The notes: generated from the sequence alone by a model not told the origin. Numbered from the stretch's first letter, positions 44,617-53,592 are shown. The stretch is DNA of 64,000 nt from JBOCEF01 sp050586345 (GCF_050586345.1 NZ_JBOCEF010000003.1:62001-126000), one strand, 5' to 3'. Translations and numbers: made by a program.

Positions 44617-45657
44617 ATGGCGAAGACGCCTTCCAGGAACACCCGCATCAAGCGCGCCTACCTCGTCTGGTTGAAGGAGGCGCGCGGCCTCTCGGAGACC
44701 AGCGTCGACCGGGCCGCGGCATCGCTTTCCCGGTACGAAGCGCAGACCCGCGGCGGCGATTTCGGGGCGCTGCACCCGGAGAAAGCGCGGGCCTTCAAAC
44801 GGGCGCTGGAGGCGGAGAGGACCGCGCAGGGCAGGCCGCTCTCGGCCTCCTCGGTCGACGGCACGCTGCGCGACCTGAAGGCGTTCTTCCGCTGGCTCGC
44901 GGATCAGCCCGGTTATCGGTCGAAGGTCCGGCATTCGGATGCGGACTATTTCACGCCTTCGAAGCGGACCACGAAAGCCGCGCATGGCGGCGCCTGGCGG
45001 GCGCACCCGTCTCCCGAGCAGGCGCTGCACGCCCTGCGCCTGATGCCCGCCGCGACGCTGCTGCAGCGGCGGGACAGGGCGATCCTCGCGACGCTCCTGC
45101 TGACCGGGGCGCGGGACGGGGCGCTGGTGACGTTGCGGCGGGGCAATCTCGACCTGCCGGGGCGCTGCATCCATTTCGCGGGGCAGGGCGTCGAGACCAA
45201 GTTCGGCAAGCGCTTCACCACCTGGTTCTTCCCGGTGGGGGCGGATGTCGAGGAGATCCTGGGCGCTTGGGACCGCGAACTGTCCCATGACCTGCTGTTC
45301 GGCCCGGGCGATCCGCTGTTCCCGCGCCAGAAGGTCTCGCGCGGCGCGGGCGGTTTCGAGGCGGATGGCCTGGATCGAGCGCCGTGGTCCGGGACGGCCC
45401 GGGTCTCTTCGATCTGCCGTGGGGCGTTCGAGGCCGCCGGCCTGCCGCCCTTCACCCCGCATCTTCTGCGCAAGACGCTGGTGGATCTCGCACAGCGGCA
45501 CTGCGCGACGCCGGAAGCGTTCAAGGCCTGGAGCCAGAATCTCGGGCACGAGGACGTGCTGACGACGTTCCGCAGCTACGGCGCCGTGTCGGCCGGGCGG
45601 CAGCGCGAACTGCTCCTCGGGATGGGCGGTGATGATCTTCAGGTTCTCGACGACTGA
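44617..45657 (+). CDS. second tyrosine recombinase
   Basis: 346 residues. An N-terminal SAM-like core-binding domain (about 12-110) and a catalytic domain with R in LTGARDGAL, K in TKFGKRF, HLLRKT as H-x-x-R, LGHEDVLTTF and the nucleophile Y in RSYG. It lacks the DUF4102 arm domain and is only distantly related to the integrase at 31048. It ends a three-gene HTH / HTH-zinc / recombinase module and overlaps the 3' end of the convergent QueC-like gene by 19 bases. ATG 44617 was chosen because of GCAGGAG upstream. Its target site is unknown. Confidence 0.9.
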   Translation: MAKTPSRNTRIKRAYLVWLKEARGLSETSVDRAAASLSRYEAQTRGGDFGALHPEKARAFKRALEAERTAQGRPLSASSVDGTLRDLKAFFRWLADQPGYRSKVRHSDADYFTPSKRTTKAAHGGAWRAHPSPEQALHALRLMPAATLLQRRDRAILATLLLTGARDGALVTLRRGNLDLPGRCIHFAGQGVETKFGKRFTTWFFPVGADVEEILGAWDRELSHDLLFGPGDPLFPRQKVSRGAGGFEADGLDRAPWSGTARVSSICRGAFEAAGLPPFTPHLLRKTLVDLAQRHCATPEAFKAWSQNLGHEDVLTTFRSYGAVSAGRQRELLLGMGGDDLQVLDD

Positions 45658-47480
45658 GCCCGCATCACCACCCGCACGCGGTCCGGGTTCAGCCGGTATC
45701 CCCGCCAGGGGAGGTTTTCGAGGACGTCGCCCTCGGCTGGAGGGGCGAGGCCGCGTTTGATGGCGAGGGCCGCGATGTCGGCGCGCAGGCGATTGATGCG
45801 GCGGCGCACAGTGGCTGCCTCGACACCCCATTCGGTTTCGAGCGTCCCGGCAGCGATCAAGGGATGATCCTCCGGCTCCAGGCCCTGGCCCATCGCCTCG
45901 AGATGGCGCTGGGCGAAGAAGCGAAGGATGGCGGCCGAGGTGTTGACGACGGTTCCGAGACCCGCGATCTCGACCTGCTTGGTCGATGGGCCGATACGCA
46001 ATTCGAAAGTCTCCGCATTCGGCGCCGCTTCGGGCTCGATGCGGCGCGGCTCCGACGTCGCTCCAGAAAGGCGTGCCTGCCCCAGCATGGCGATCAGGCT
46101 CTCGGGGTCGGCTTCGACCTCGCCGGTCATCACGCGAGAGAGCGCCTTCTGGGCCACGCCGCTGACGGCGACGCCGTGCCGCCGGTGCATCTCGAACAGC
46201 CTTTGGCCGACCACGTCCGCGGGACCGTGCAGCCAGGCGGTCGCGCGTGCGGTCTCGCCGAAGCGGGCGATGAACGCGCCGGGCGTCTTGGTGGCGAAGG
46301 TCTCGGCATTCCGCGCGTAACCAAGGGCGATCTCCCGGTCCGGCAACGTGCGGCGCGGACCCAGCAGCGGGTCGACCTCGTAGGCCTCCTCCGGGTCTGC
46401 CGCATCGAGACCCGCCGCCAGCATCGCGAACCGCCGGTCGATGCACTGGGAGCAGAGCCCGCAGTGGGAATGCGCCCGGGTCATGTTGCGCACGTCGGCG
46501 CAGCTGCGCGTCGCGCGGATCAGGTCCTCGGCGCCGAGATCGCGGATCAGGGTCACCACGTCCGTCTTGGTCTTCCAGAAGAAGGGATTCTCCACCGGCA
46601 TCGGTCGGCCAAGCGCGAGGGTGAGCAGGTCGCCGAACATCGCCAGCGCCTGCGGGTGGGTCGAGCGCGTGGCCCGCGTGCCGATCACCTGGCCCGAGGG
46701 CGGCAGGTTCATGCTCACCACGCCGTTCTCGTAGAAGCGCACCGCGCCGATCCCGTGCGCTTGCGCGAGGCAGGCCGCCGCCGCGGCGAAGAACAGCGAA
46801 CGGGTCCGGTGGGTCGACTCCCGGGTCTCGCCCTCCTTGACGTTGAGGCCCACCGGGGCGTGCAGCAGGCGGCCCTCGCCGACCTGGCTGCGCAGGGCGC
46901 GGACGAGCGTGTCCTGCACCTTCTGCACCTTGGTCGCCGAGCGGGCGCTGACCAGCAGCACGCGGCGGTTCTGCGACAGCGTCTCCTCCAGCGCGCCCGC
47001 GAGGCTGTCGAGCCCGCCGGAGAACAGAAGCGCCGCGTCGGGCGCGAACCCGCCTTCAAGGCCGGGCATCGGCTCCTGCACCGGGGCGGGGGCGCGCCCT
47101 TCCTCGAACTCGAACCGGCACTGGTCCTCGGAGATGAGCGCGATGATCGCTTCGAGCTTCGCGGCGACCTCCGGCCGGTTCCAGAACGCCGGGTCTCGGA
47201 CCGGCAGCACGAAGCGCATCCGCCGCCGCCAGCCCCGTCCCAGCCCGGGATCGGTCGCATCGCCGCGCGGGAGCATGGCGTCGGCGGCATAGATCCAGGC
47301 GGCGATTTCCAGGAGGTCGCGCACGTGGTCGCTCGCCTCGACCTCTGCGCGGGCCAGCAGGCCCGGGTCGAGCGTCGCGAAAGCCTCGCGGCCGTTGACG
47401 TCGAGCAGCAGCCGCCGTTTCGCGCCGCTGGGCGCCGCCCGGTCGCCGCGGATCAGGACTTCCGCAGGTTCAGTGGGCAT
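45639..47480 (-). CDS. QueC-like PP-loop protein with C-terminal winged-helix region (QatC/Cap9-like)
   Basis: 613 residues, far longer than housekeeping QueC (about 230). The central PP-loop is LLFSGGLDSLAGAL (near 152), and a QueC zinc site is formed by CADVRN and CGLCSQCIDRR (near 325-348), so the adenylating core looks intact. About 130 N-terminal residues are unassigned. About 200 C-terminal residues end in a winged-helix-like region with GYRLNPDRVRVV, as in OmpR-type domains. No other queuosine gene is nearby, which argues against tRNA modification. It overlaps the upstream 259-aa gene by 11 bases. QueC-like enzymes are core parts of Qat and type IV CBASS antiphage systems. Confidence 0.85.
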   Translation of the reverse strand: MPTEPAEVLIRGDRAAPSGAKRRLLLDVNGREAFATLDPGLLARAEVEASDHVRDLLEIAAWIYAADAMLPRGDATDPGLGRGWRRRMRFVLPVRDPAFWNRPEVAAKLEAIIALISEDQCRFEFEEGRAPAPVQEPMPGLEGGFAPDAALLFSGGLDSLAGALEETLSQNRRVLLVSARSATKVQKVQDTLVRALRSQVGEGRLLHAPVGLNVKEGETRESTHRTRSLFFAAAAACLAQAHGIGAVRFYENGVVSMNLPPSGQVIGTRATRSTHPQALAMFGDLLTLALGRPMPVENPFFWKTKTDVVTLIRDLGAEDLIRATRSCADVRNMTRAHSHCGLCSQCIDRRFAMLAAGLDAADPEEAYEVDPLLGPRRTLPDREIALGYARNAETFATKTPGAFIARFGETARATAWLHGPADVVGQRLFEMHRRHGVAVSGVAQKALSRVMTGEVEADPESLIAMLGQARLSGATSEPRRIEPEAAPNAETFELRIGPSTKQVEIAGLGTVVNTSAAILRFFAQRHLEAMGQGLEPEDHPLIAAGTLETEWGVEAATVRRRINRLRADIAALAIKRGLAPPAEGDVLENLPWRGYRLNPDRVRVVMRAQSSRT

Positions 47481-48249
47481 CTTGCCGGCGCCCCAGCTCG
47501 GCCCGGATCTTGCGGAAGGCGACGGCCGCGAATTTCCCCGCCGCCTCGCGCGACAGGTCGCCGTCACGCCAAGCGGTCTTGCCGTACCATCCCCCGAGGA
47601 AGTCCCGCACGATGCGCGAGGTCTCGATGCAGTGGGTGGTGAGGGCCTCGTCGAAGGCCCGCCGCTGCATGTCCGACGCGAAGCGCTTGTCCGGGCCGAT
47701 ATGGTTCGCAAGCTCCCGGCTCAGGTGCCAGTCGAGCGTGCGCCGGGTGAGGTTGGCGAAGAAACTGCGGGAGAGTTCCGCAAACCTGTCCCCGGATGCG
47801 CAGCGCCCGAGCGCCCGGCGCAGGTCGGCGGGATCGGGTTCGAACAGCCCCGGCAGCTGCGGGCCGAGCGTGTCCACGAGGCTCTCCACCAGCGCCAGCC
47901 GCGCCATCTCGCCGAGATCCGAGCGCATGCCGCGGACGCCCGCGTCCCTGTCCAGCGCATCCGTCACCGCGCCGGTGAGCTGCAGAAGCGTCGGCGCGTC
48001 GGTGACTTCGACGCCGAGCATGCGCAGGTTCTCGACCCAGCCGGGGGACCGTGCGGCAAGAGGAAGATTGGCGAGCAGCCAGAACGCATCCCCGAAGGCG
48101 GGATCTTTCGCGGCCTGTTCCAGAACCGAGTCGGCTGCATCGGCCGAGGCGCGGGCGATTTCGTCCACGGGCGCGCCGGCGCCGAGCATCCCGACGACCT
48201 GACGCCACTTCCGCGACCGCGGCAACGTACCGAGGCGGACATGTCCCAT
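47470..48249 (-). CDS. partner protein of the QueC-like enzyme, starts Met-Gly (259 aa)
   Basis: Helical, 259 residues, no domain recognised with confidence. GGGAGG lies eight bases before ATG 48249, giving the N-terminus MGHVRLGTLPRSRKW, so Met removal would expose an N-terminal glycine. Its stop lies inside the QueC-like gene (ATGCCCACTGA overlap), implying equimolar expression. QatB-type partners of QueC-like defence enzymes are also small, helical and, as I recall, begin Met-Gly. The gene is the rightmost of the island, about 110 bases from attR. No QatA ATPase or QatD nuclease is present. Confidence 0.8.
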   Translation of the reverse strand: MGHVRLGTLPRSRKWRQVVGMLGAGAPVDEIARASADAADSVLEQAAKDPAFGDAFWLLANLPLAARSPGWVENLRMLGVEVTDAPTLLQLTGAVTDALDRDAGVRGMRSDLGEMARLALVESLVDTLGPQLPGLFEPDPADLRRALGRCASGDRFAELSRSFFANLTRRTLDWHLSRELANHIGPDKRFASDMQRRAFDEALTTHCIETSRIVRDFLGGWYGKTAWRDGDLSREAAGKFAAVAFRKIRAELGRRQDAH

Positions 48250-48317
48250 ACGCAATTCCTCCCGCCTTCACGGTGGGGGCTGCGAATGGGACGGGGCAAG
48301 TGAAATCGCGGCGCCGA

Positions 48318-48336
48318 TGCTTACCCCGTGCTTACC
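48318..48336. promoter_or_regulatory. right arm-type integrase sites
   Basis: TGCTTACC at 48318-48325 and 48329-48336, again 11 bp apart, and the second followed by CGGG exactly as at the left end (31004-31022). It lies 22 bases inside attR. Matching pairs at both termini support their role in integration or excision. Confidence 0.65.
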
Positions 48337-48357
48337 CGGGGGCCTCGGCGTGCAGGC

Positions 48358-48482
<125 letters not shown>

Positions 48483-48594
48483 GTTGGCGCGGTATCTACC
48501 CGCCGGGGCGGGGGGCTGCAAGAGCGATTTCGACATTTTCGCGACAAACTTCAACCCGCCTCGGCGCGACCCTGAACGGGCCTCCCGGAACGCG

Positions 48595-48619
48595 AAAGGG
48601 CGGACCCGAAGGCCCGCCC
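48595..48619 (-). terminator. guaA terminator
   Basis: On the minus strand GGGCGGGCC-TTCG-GGTCCGCCC, a 9-bp stem with a stable TTCG tetraloop, followed by TTTC. It starts 26 bases past the guaA stop. Confidence 0.82.
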
Positions 48620-48644
48620 CTGCGCCTCGCCATGGCGGCGAAGA

Positions 48645-50207
48645 TCACTCCCACTCGATGGTGCCCGGGGGCTTCGAGGTGATGTCATAGGCCACCCGGT
48701 TCACGCCCTCGACCTCGTTGATGATCCGGGTCGAGGTCTCGGCCAGGAAGTCATGGTCGAAGCGGTACCAGTCGGCGGTCATGCCATCCACGGACGTGAC
48801 CGCGCGCAGCGCAAGCGCGTAGTCATAGGTGCGCCCGTCGCCCATCACGCCGACGGTGCGGACCGGCAGCAGGGCGGCGAAGGCCTGCCAGATCTCGTCG
48901 TAAAGCCCGTGCTTGCGGATCTGGTCGAGATACACCGCATCCGCCTTGCGCAGGATGTCGAGCTTCTCGCGCGTGATCTCGCCCGGGCAGCGGATGGCGA
49001 GGCCCGGCCCCGGGAAGGGGTGGCGGCCGACGAAGGCGTCGGGCAGGCCGAGCTCGCGCCCCAGGGCCCGGACCTCGTCCTTGAACAGCTCGCGCAGCGG
49101 CTCGACCAGCTTCAGGCCCATCTTCTCGGGCAGGCCGCCCACGTTGTGGTGGGACTTGATGGTGACCGAGGGGCCGCCGGTGAAGCTCACGCTCTCGATC
49201 ACGTCGGGATAGAGGGTGCCCTGGGCCAGGAACTCGGCCCCGTCGATCTGGTCGGCGTATTTCTGGAACACGTCGATGAAGAGCTTGCCGATGGTCTTGC
49301 GCTTGACCTCGGGGTCCGACACGCCCTCGAGCGCGTTGATGAAGAGGTCCTGCTCCTCGGCGTGGATCAGGGGGATGTTGTAGTGGTTCTTGAACAGCTC
49401 CACGACCTCGTCCGCCTCGCCCATCCGCATCAGGCCGTGATCGACGAAGACGCAGGTCAGCTGGTCGCCGATCGCCTCGTGGATCAGGACCGCGGCGACC
49501 GAGGAATCCACGCCGCCCGAGAGGCCGCAGATCACCTGGCGGTCGCCGACCTGCTCGCGGATCCTGGCGATGGCCTCGTCGCGATACGCGGCCATGGTCC
49601 AGTCGCCGGAAAGGCCGCAGATGCCCCGGGTGAAGTTCTTCAGGATGCGGGCGCCGTTCGGGGTGTGGTGCACCTCGGGGTGGAACTGCACCGCGTAGAA
49701 ATGGCGCGAATCGTCGGCCATGGCGCCCTGCGGCGCGCCGGTGGAGGCGCCGATGACGTGGAAGCCCTCGGGGACGGCGGTCACGCGGTCGCCATGGGAC
49801 ATCCACACCAGCTCCGAGGAGCCGACATCGGCCAGCCCCTCGAACAGCGGGTGCGCTTCTTCGATGGTCAGGAAGGCGCGGCCGAATTCGCGGTGATGGC
49901 CCGATTCCACCTTGCCGCCGAGCTGTTCGACCATGACCTGCTGGCCATAGCAGATGCCGAGCACGGGCACGCCGAGCTCGAACACCGCCTGGGGCGCGCG
50001 GGGGCTGCCGGCGTCATGCACCGAGGCGGGCCCGCCCGAGAGGATGATTCCCTTCGGGGCCGCTTCGCGCACCTTGGCGTCGTCGAGGGCGTTGAAGGGG
50101 TGGATCTCGCAGTAGACGCCGCTTTCGCGCAGGCGGCGGGCGATCAGCTGCGTCACCTGGGAGCCGAAATCGACGATCAGGATGAGGTCGTGCTCTGCTC
50201 GGGTCAT
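48645..50207 (-). CDS. guaA: GMP synthase, glutamine-hydrolysing
   Basis: 520 residues, the usual length. Converts XMP to GMP with ATP and glutamine. N-terminal class-I glutamine amidotransferase with the nucleophile in VLGICYGQQV (near residue 86) and HxE in QFHPEVHHT (near 175). ATP pyrophosphatase domain with CGLSGGVDSSVAAVLI (near 225), and a C-terminal dimerisation domain ending KPPGTIEWE, the canonical end. GGAG lies seven bases before the ATG. First core gene to the right of the tRNA-Lys island. Confidence 0.97.
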   Translation of the reverse strand: MTRAEHDLILIVDFGSQVTQLIARRLRESGVYCEIHPFNALDDAKVREAAPKGIILSGGPASVHDAGSPRAPQAVFELGVPVLGICYGQQVMVEQLGGKVESGHHREFGRAFLTIEEAHPLFEGLADVGSSELVWMSHGDRVTAVPEGFHVIGASTGAPQGAMADDSRHFYAVQFHPEVHHTPNGARILKNFTRGICGLSGDWTMAAYRDEAIARIREQVGDRQVICGLSGGVDSSVAAVLIHEAIGDQLTCVFVDHGLMRMGEADEVVELFKNHYNIPLIHAEEQDLFINALEGVSDPEVKRKTIGKLFIDVFQKYADQIDGAEFLAQGTLYPDVIESVSFTGGPSVTIKSHHNVGGLPEKMGLKLVEPLRELFKDEVRALGRELGLPDAFVGRHPFPGPGLAIRCPGEITREKLDILRKADAVYLDQIRKHGLYDEIWQAFAALLPVRTVGVMGDGRTYDYALALRAVTSVDGMTADWYRFDHDFLAETSTRIINEVEGVNRVAYDITSKPPGTIEWE

Positions 50208-50395
50208 GGGCGGCTCCGTGGCGGGGGTGGGATGTTGCGCCGCCTATACCCGCATTTTCGCCCCGACGGAACGCCCCGGCGGCGGTTTTCGCCGCCGGGA
50301 CGCGGTTTTCGCGGCGGCCGGGCCGCAGATGGAAGGCGGTCGGATGGCCGACGGATGGTCGTCGGATGGCGGTCGGGCCGCGCGCCGGGCCGGGC

Positions 50396-51529
50396 TCAGG
50401 CCGCGATCGGCCGCGGCTTGGCCTCGGCGGCCAGCGCCTCGGCGTTCTCGGGCTTCTTCGCCATGTTGCGCAGGTGGCGGTAATGCCCGGCCACCATCTC
50501 CAGCATCGACATCTTGTGATAGGGCAGCCCGTCCTTGCCCGCCTCTTCCTCGAGGATCGGCGAGATCTCGGTATAGAGCGTGTGCGGGATCTGCGGCATC
50601 AGGTGGTGCGAGGTATGGGCGTTCAGCCCGCCGAAGAAGAACGCCGCGACGCGCGAGGTCGGCGCCCAGTCGCAGGAGGTCATGATCACGTGCCGCCCCC
50701 AGTCATGGGCGATGCGGTTGTCCTCATCCGCCACCGGGAAGGCCGCGTCCTCGTGGATATGGGTGCCGATCAGGATCATCGTCAGCATCGTGGAGGCCGC
50801 CGAGGTCGCCAGCAGGTAGGTCCCGAGCCAGGGCCAGAAGCCGATCTCCATGACGAAGAGCGGCGCGGTGGCGAGGCAGAGGTGGATCGCCTTGTTGCCG
50901 AGGAAATAGGCCGTCTGGCGCGGGGTCGCCCAGGTCTTCGGATCGGTCCTGCGCGCGATGGCGAGGCTGAACCAGTCCATCACGTAGACCCGCAGCGGCA
51001 GCGCGAGGCCGTAGAGCACCGGCGCGTAGAAGGGCTGGAAGCGGTGGATCGGCAGCCACGGGTGGTGCGGCGTCATCCGCAGCAGGATCGTGGCGTCCAC
51101 GTCCGTGTCCGCGCCCTCGAGGTTCGAGAACATGTGGTGGTTGTGGATGTGCCGGCGCCGCCACAGGTGCCCGGACATGCCCAGCACCCCGAAGGTGAAG
51201 ACGGTGGCGAGGTCGTTCACGAGCTTGCTCTTCGACGCCGCGCCATGGGTCGCATCGTGCCCGAGATTGATCGGCAGCATGGTCAGCGCGAGGGCGGCGA
51301 GGATGGCGAGGCCGACGGTGCCCCAGCCGGGATCGGAGGAGATCATCGCCCAGTAGGCGAAGGCGCCGATGACGGCCCAGAGGGCGGCCTTCATCCAGAT
51401 CGCCCGGCGGGCGGCGGCTTCGCCCTCGGTGACGAGGGCGCGGGTGCGGGAACGGACGCGGTCGAGGAACGAGGGGGGTGTCGGCGTCTTGAAGCGGTAG
51501 CGGCGCGGCGTGGGCTGAGCCTGCATCAT
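50396..51529 (-). CDS. membrane fatty-acid desaturase
   Basis: 377 residues. Di-iron desaturase of the acyl-CoA/acyl-lipid type with three histidine boxes: GHDATH (near 90), HIHNHH (near 127) and NAHTSHH (near 308). Two pairs of hydrophobic helices flank them (TMLPINLG region; LGTYLLATSAASTMLTMILIG region). It introduces a double bond into membrane fatty acids; the region cannot be predicted. The start codon is doubled (ATGATG, 51529 or 51526), with no clear ribosome-binding site. It stands alone, divergent from the MttB-family gene. Confidence 0.92.
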   Translation of the reverse strand: MMQAQPTPRRYRFKTPTPPSFLDRVRSRTRALVTEGEAAARRAIWMKAALWAVIGAFAYWAMISSDPGWGTVGLAILAALALTMLPINLGHDATHGAASKSKLVNDLATVFTFGVLGMSGHLWRRRHIHNHHMFSNLEGADTDVDATILLRMTPHHPWLPIHRFQPFYAPVLYGLALPLRVYVMDWFSLAIARRTDPKTWATPRQTAYFLGNKAIHLCLATAPLFVMEIGFWPWLGTYLLATSAASTMLTMILIGTHIHEDAAFPVADEDNRIAHDWGRHVIMTSCDWAPTSRVAAFFFGGLNAHTSHHLMPQIPHTLYTEISPILEEEAGKDGLPYHKMSMLEMVAGHYRHLRNMAKKPENAEALAAEAKPRPIAA

Positions 51530-51912
51530 CGGGAGAGACTCTCTGTAACGAGGGGGATGCTTGAATGAATACGTATTTCGAGGACGAGCGGAAGCCCTTT
51601 CGTCATCAAGTATGCGTTTGTTCGAATCCTGTTCATCACCAGCGCAGTTGCGATCTATAGATTGTTTCCGTAACGGCAGTTCTGCCGCAGGCGGCGTCCC
51701 GGCGGCGGCGCCCCGGCGGCGGCGCTCGCCCGGCGCGCGTCCGCGCCCCGCGGCCCCGCCGCGCCCCCCGCATGTCGCGAGCGGACGCTGCGGCGGCGGT
51801 TTCCGCCCGGCCCGCCGCCGCGCGCTCGCCTAAAAGGGACGGTGACGCAGGATCGCTTTCCGGCGGTCGCCGGCGCGCGCTTTCGACAACGCATACGACA
51901 AGGAGTTGGGCC
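51530..51912. other. divergent intergenic region between desaturase and MttB-family genes
   Basis: 383 bases. The first 140 are relatively AT-rich (51555-51680, includes TGAATGAATACGTATTTCG and ATCTATAGATTG) and probably contain the desaturase promoter. The remainder is highly GC-rich and carries no gene I can support; an open frame running through it into the next gene is non-coding in character. Confidence 0.55.
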
Positions 51913-53505
51913 ATGGCGGACGGCTCGGACCACGTGGACATCCCTGAATCCGGCGACGCGGCCGGCGGCGGTCGCCGCCGCGGGCGCGCGGGCGGCGGCG
52001 GCGGCGCGGCCCGCCGCGCGGCGCGCACGGCCCGCAAGGTCGAGGCGGTCCCCGCCATCAACCGCCGGATCCCGACCATGGAGATCCTGTCGGAAGAGGG
52101 TCTGGCCACCATCGAGTACAACGCCGAGACGGTGCTCGAGGAAATCGGCGTCGCCTTCGTCGACAATCCCGGCGCGCTGCAGCGCTGGCGCGAGGCGGGC
52201 GCGGATGTCCAGGGCGAGCGCGTGCGCATCCCCCGCGGCCTCGCCCGCAAACTGTGCGAGACGGCCCCGTCGCAGTTCATCCACCACGCCCGCAACCCCG
52301 CGAACTCGGTCACCATCGGCGGCGATTCGCTGGTGCTGGCGCCGGTCTACGGCCCGCCCTTCGTGCGCGACCTGGAAAAGGGCCGCCGCTACGCGGTGAT
52401 GGAGGACTTCGAGAAGCTGGTGAAGCTGGGCCAGATGTCGAAATGGCTCCACTCCACCGGCGGCACGGTCTGCGAGCCGACCGACATCGCGGTCAACAAG
52501 CGCCATTTCGACATGCTGATGGCGCACATGACCCTGGGCGACAAGCCGTTCATGGGCTCGGTCACCGAACCCTCGCGCGCCGCCGACAGCGTCGCGATGT
52601 GCGAGATCCTGTTCGGCGAGGAGTTCGTGCGCGAGAATTCGGTGATGACTTCGCTCATCAACGTCAACTCGCCGCTGACCTTCGACGCCACCATGACCGG
52701 CGCGCTTGAGGTCTACGCCGCCGCCGGGCAGGCCTGCATCATCTCCCCGTTCATCGTCGGCGGCGCCATGGCGCCGGTGTCGGTCGCGGGCACGCTGACC
52801 CAGGTGGTGGCCGAGGTGCTGGCGGGCGTCGCCTACAGCCAGCTGATCCGTCCCGGCGCGCCGGTGATCTTCGGCGCCTTCGTGACCTCGATCGACATGG
52901 GCTCGGGCGCCCCGACCTTCGGCACCCCCGAGGCGACCAAGATCCTGTGGGGCGCGGGCCAGTTCGCCCGCCGCTACAACCTGCCGTTCCGCTCCGGCGG
53001 CTCGCTCTGCGGGTCGAAACTGCCCGACCAGCAGGCGGGGATGGAGACGGCCAACACCCTGAACGCGGCGCTGATGGGCGGCGTGAACTTCATGCTCCAC
53101 GCCTGCGGCTGGCTGGAAGGCGGCCTGGTGTCGAGCCTCGAGAAATTCGTCATCGACGCCGACCAGCTCGGCGCGCTGCACGCGCTGGCCAAGGGGATCG
53201 ACCTGTCCGAGAACGGTCTCGCCCTCGACGCCATCCGCGAGGTCGGCCCGGGCGGGCACTACCTCGGCTGCGCGCACACCCAGAACAACTTCCAGGACGC
53301 GTTCTGGCGCTCCGAGACTTTCGACAACAAGCCGTTCGAGACCTGGTCGGAAGAGGGCGCGCGCGACACGTCCCAGATGGCCGCGGACCGGGTGAAGAAG
53401 ATGCTCGGGGACTACGAGGCCCCGCCGCTCGACCCGGCGATCGCCGAGGCGCTGCGGGACTACGTGGCGCAGCGCAAGGCCGCGATGCCCGACGCCTTCT
53501 CCTGA
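51913..53505 (+). CDS. MttB-superfamily (trimethylamine-methyltransferase-like) protein without pyrrolysine
   Basis: 530 residues. A TIM-barrel corrinoid-protein methyltransferase family member. The archaeal enzyme uses pyrrolysine at an in-frame amber codon; no such codon occurs here, so it belongs with glycine-betaine-type MtgB homologues that methylate a corrinoid protein from a quaternary amine. The N-terminal 40 residues are basic and low complexity (GGGRRRGRAGGGGG), an odd extension. Conserved-looking segments are PVYGPPFVRD (near 140), INVNSPLTFDATM (near 255) and RSGGSLCGSKLPDQQ (near 360). AGGAG precedes the start by eight bases. No corrinoid protein or RamA gene adjoins it. Confidence 0.88.
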   Translation: MADGSDHVDIPESGDAAGGGRRRGRAGGGGGAARRAARTARKVEAVPAINRRIPTMEILSEEGLATIEYNAETVLEEIGVAFVDNPGALQRWREAGADVQGERVRIPRGLARKLCETAPSQFIHHARNPANSVTIGGDSLVLAPVYGPPFVRDLEKGRRYAVMEDFEKLVKLGQMSKWLHSTGGTVCEPTDIAVNKRHFDMLMAHMTLGDKPFMGSVTEPSRAADSVAMCEILFGEEFVRENSVMTSLINVNSPLTFDATMTGALEVYAAAGQACIISPFIVGGAMAPVSVAGTLTQVVAEVLAGVAYSQLIRPGAPVIFGAFVTSIDMGSGAPTFGTPEATKILWGAGQFARRYNLPFRSGGSLCGSKLPDQQAGMETANTLNAALMGGVNFMLHACGWLEGGLVSSLEKFVIDADQLGALHALAKGIDLSENGLALDAIREVGPGGHYLGCAHTQNNFQDAFWRSETFDNKPFETWSEEGARDTSQMAADRVKKMLGDYEAPPLDPAIAEALRDYVAQRKAAMPDAFS

Positions 53506-53565
53506 GGGCGCGGGCGCGCCGGGCGGGTCCCGGCGACAGTTCAGAACGGGGCGTGACGCCCCCGG

Positions 53566-53592
53566 ACCGGCCCCATCGCGGGCCGGTTTTTC
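53566..53592 (+). terminator. terminator of the MttB-family gene
   Basis: ACCGGCCC and GGGCCGGT form an 8-bp stem with a 6-nt loop, followed by TTTTC. Confidence 0.88.

Noticed and set aside
45639..47480. Housekeeping queuosine biosynthesis gene queC
   Set aside because: More than twice the usual length, no queD/queE neighbours, and embedded in a defence island beside attR.
45639..48249. A complete four-gene Qat system or type IV CBASS
   Set aside because: Only a QueC-like protein and a small partner are present; no KAP-type ATPase, TatD nuclease, CD-NTase or tRNA-guanine-transglycosylase-like gene lies in the island.
51913..53505. Pyrrolysine-containing trimethylamine methyltransferase
   Set aside because: The frame contains no internal amber codon and the window has no pyl genes.
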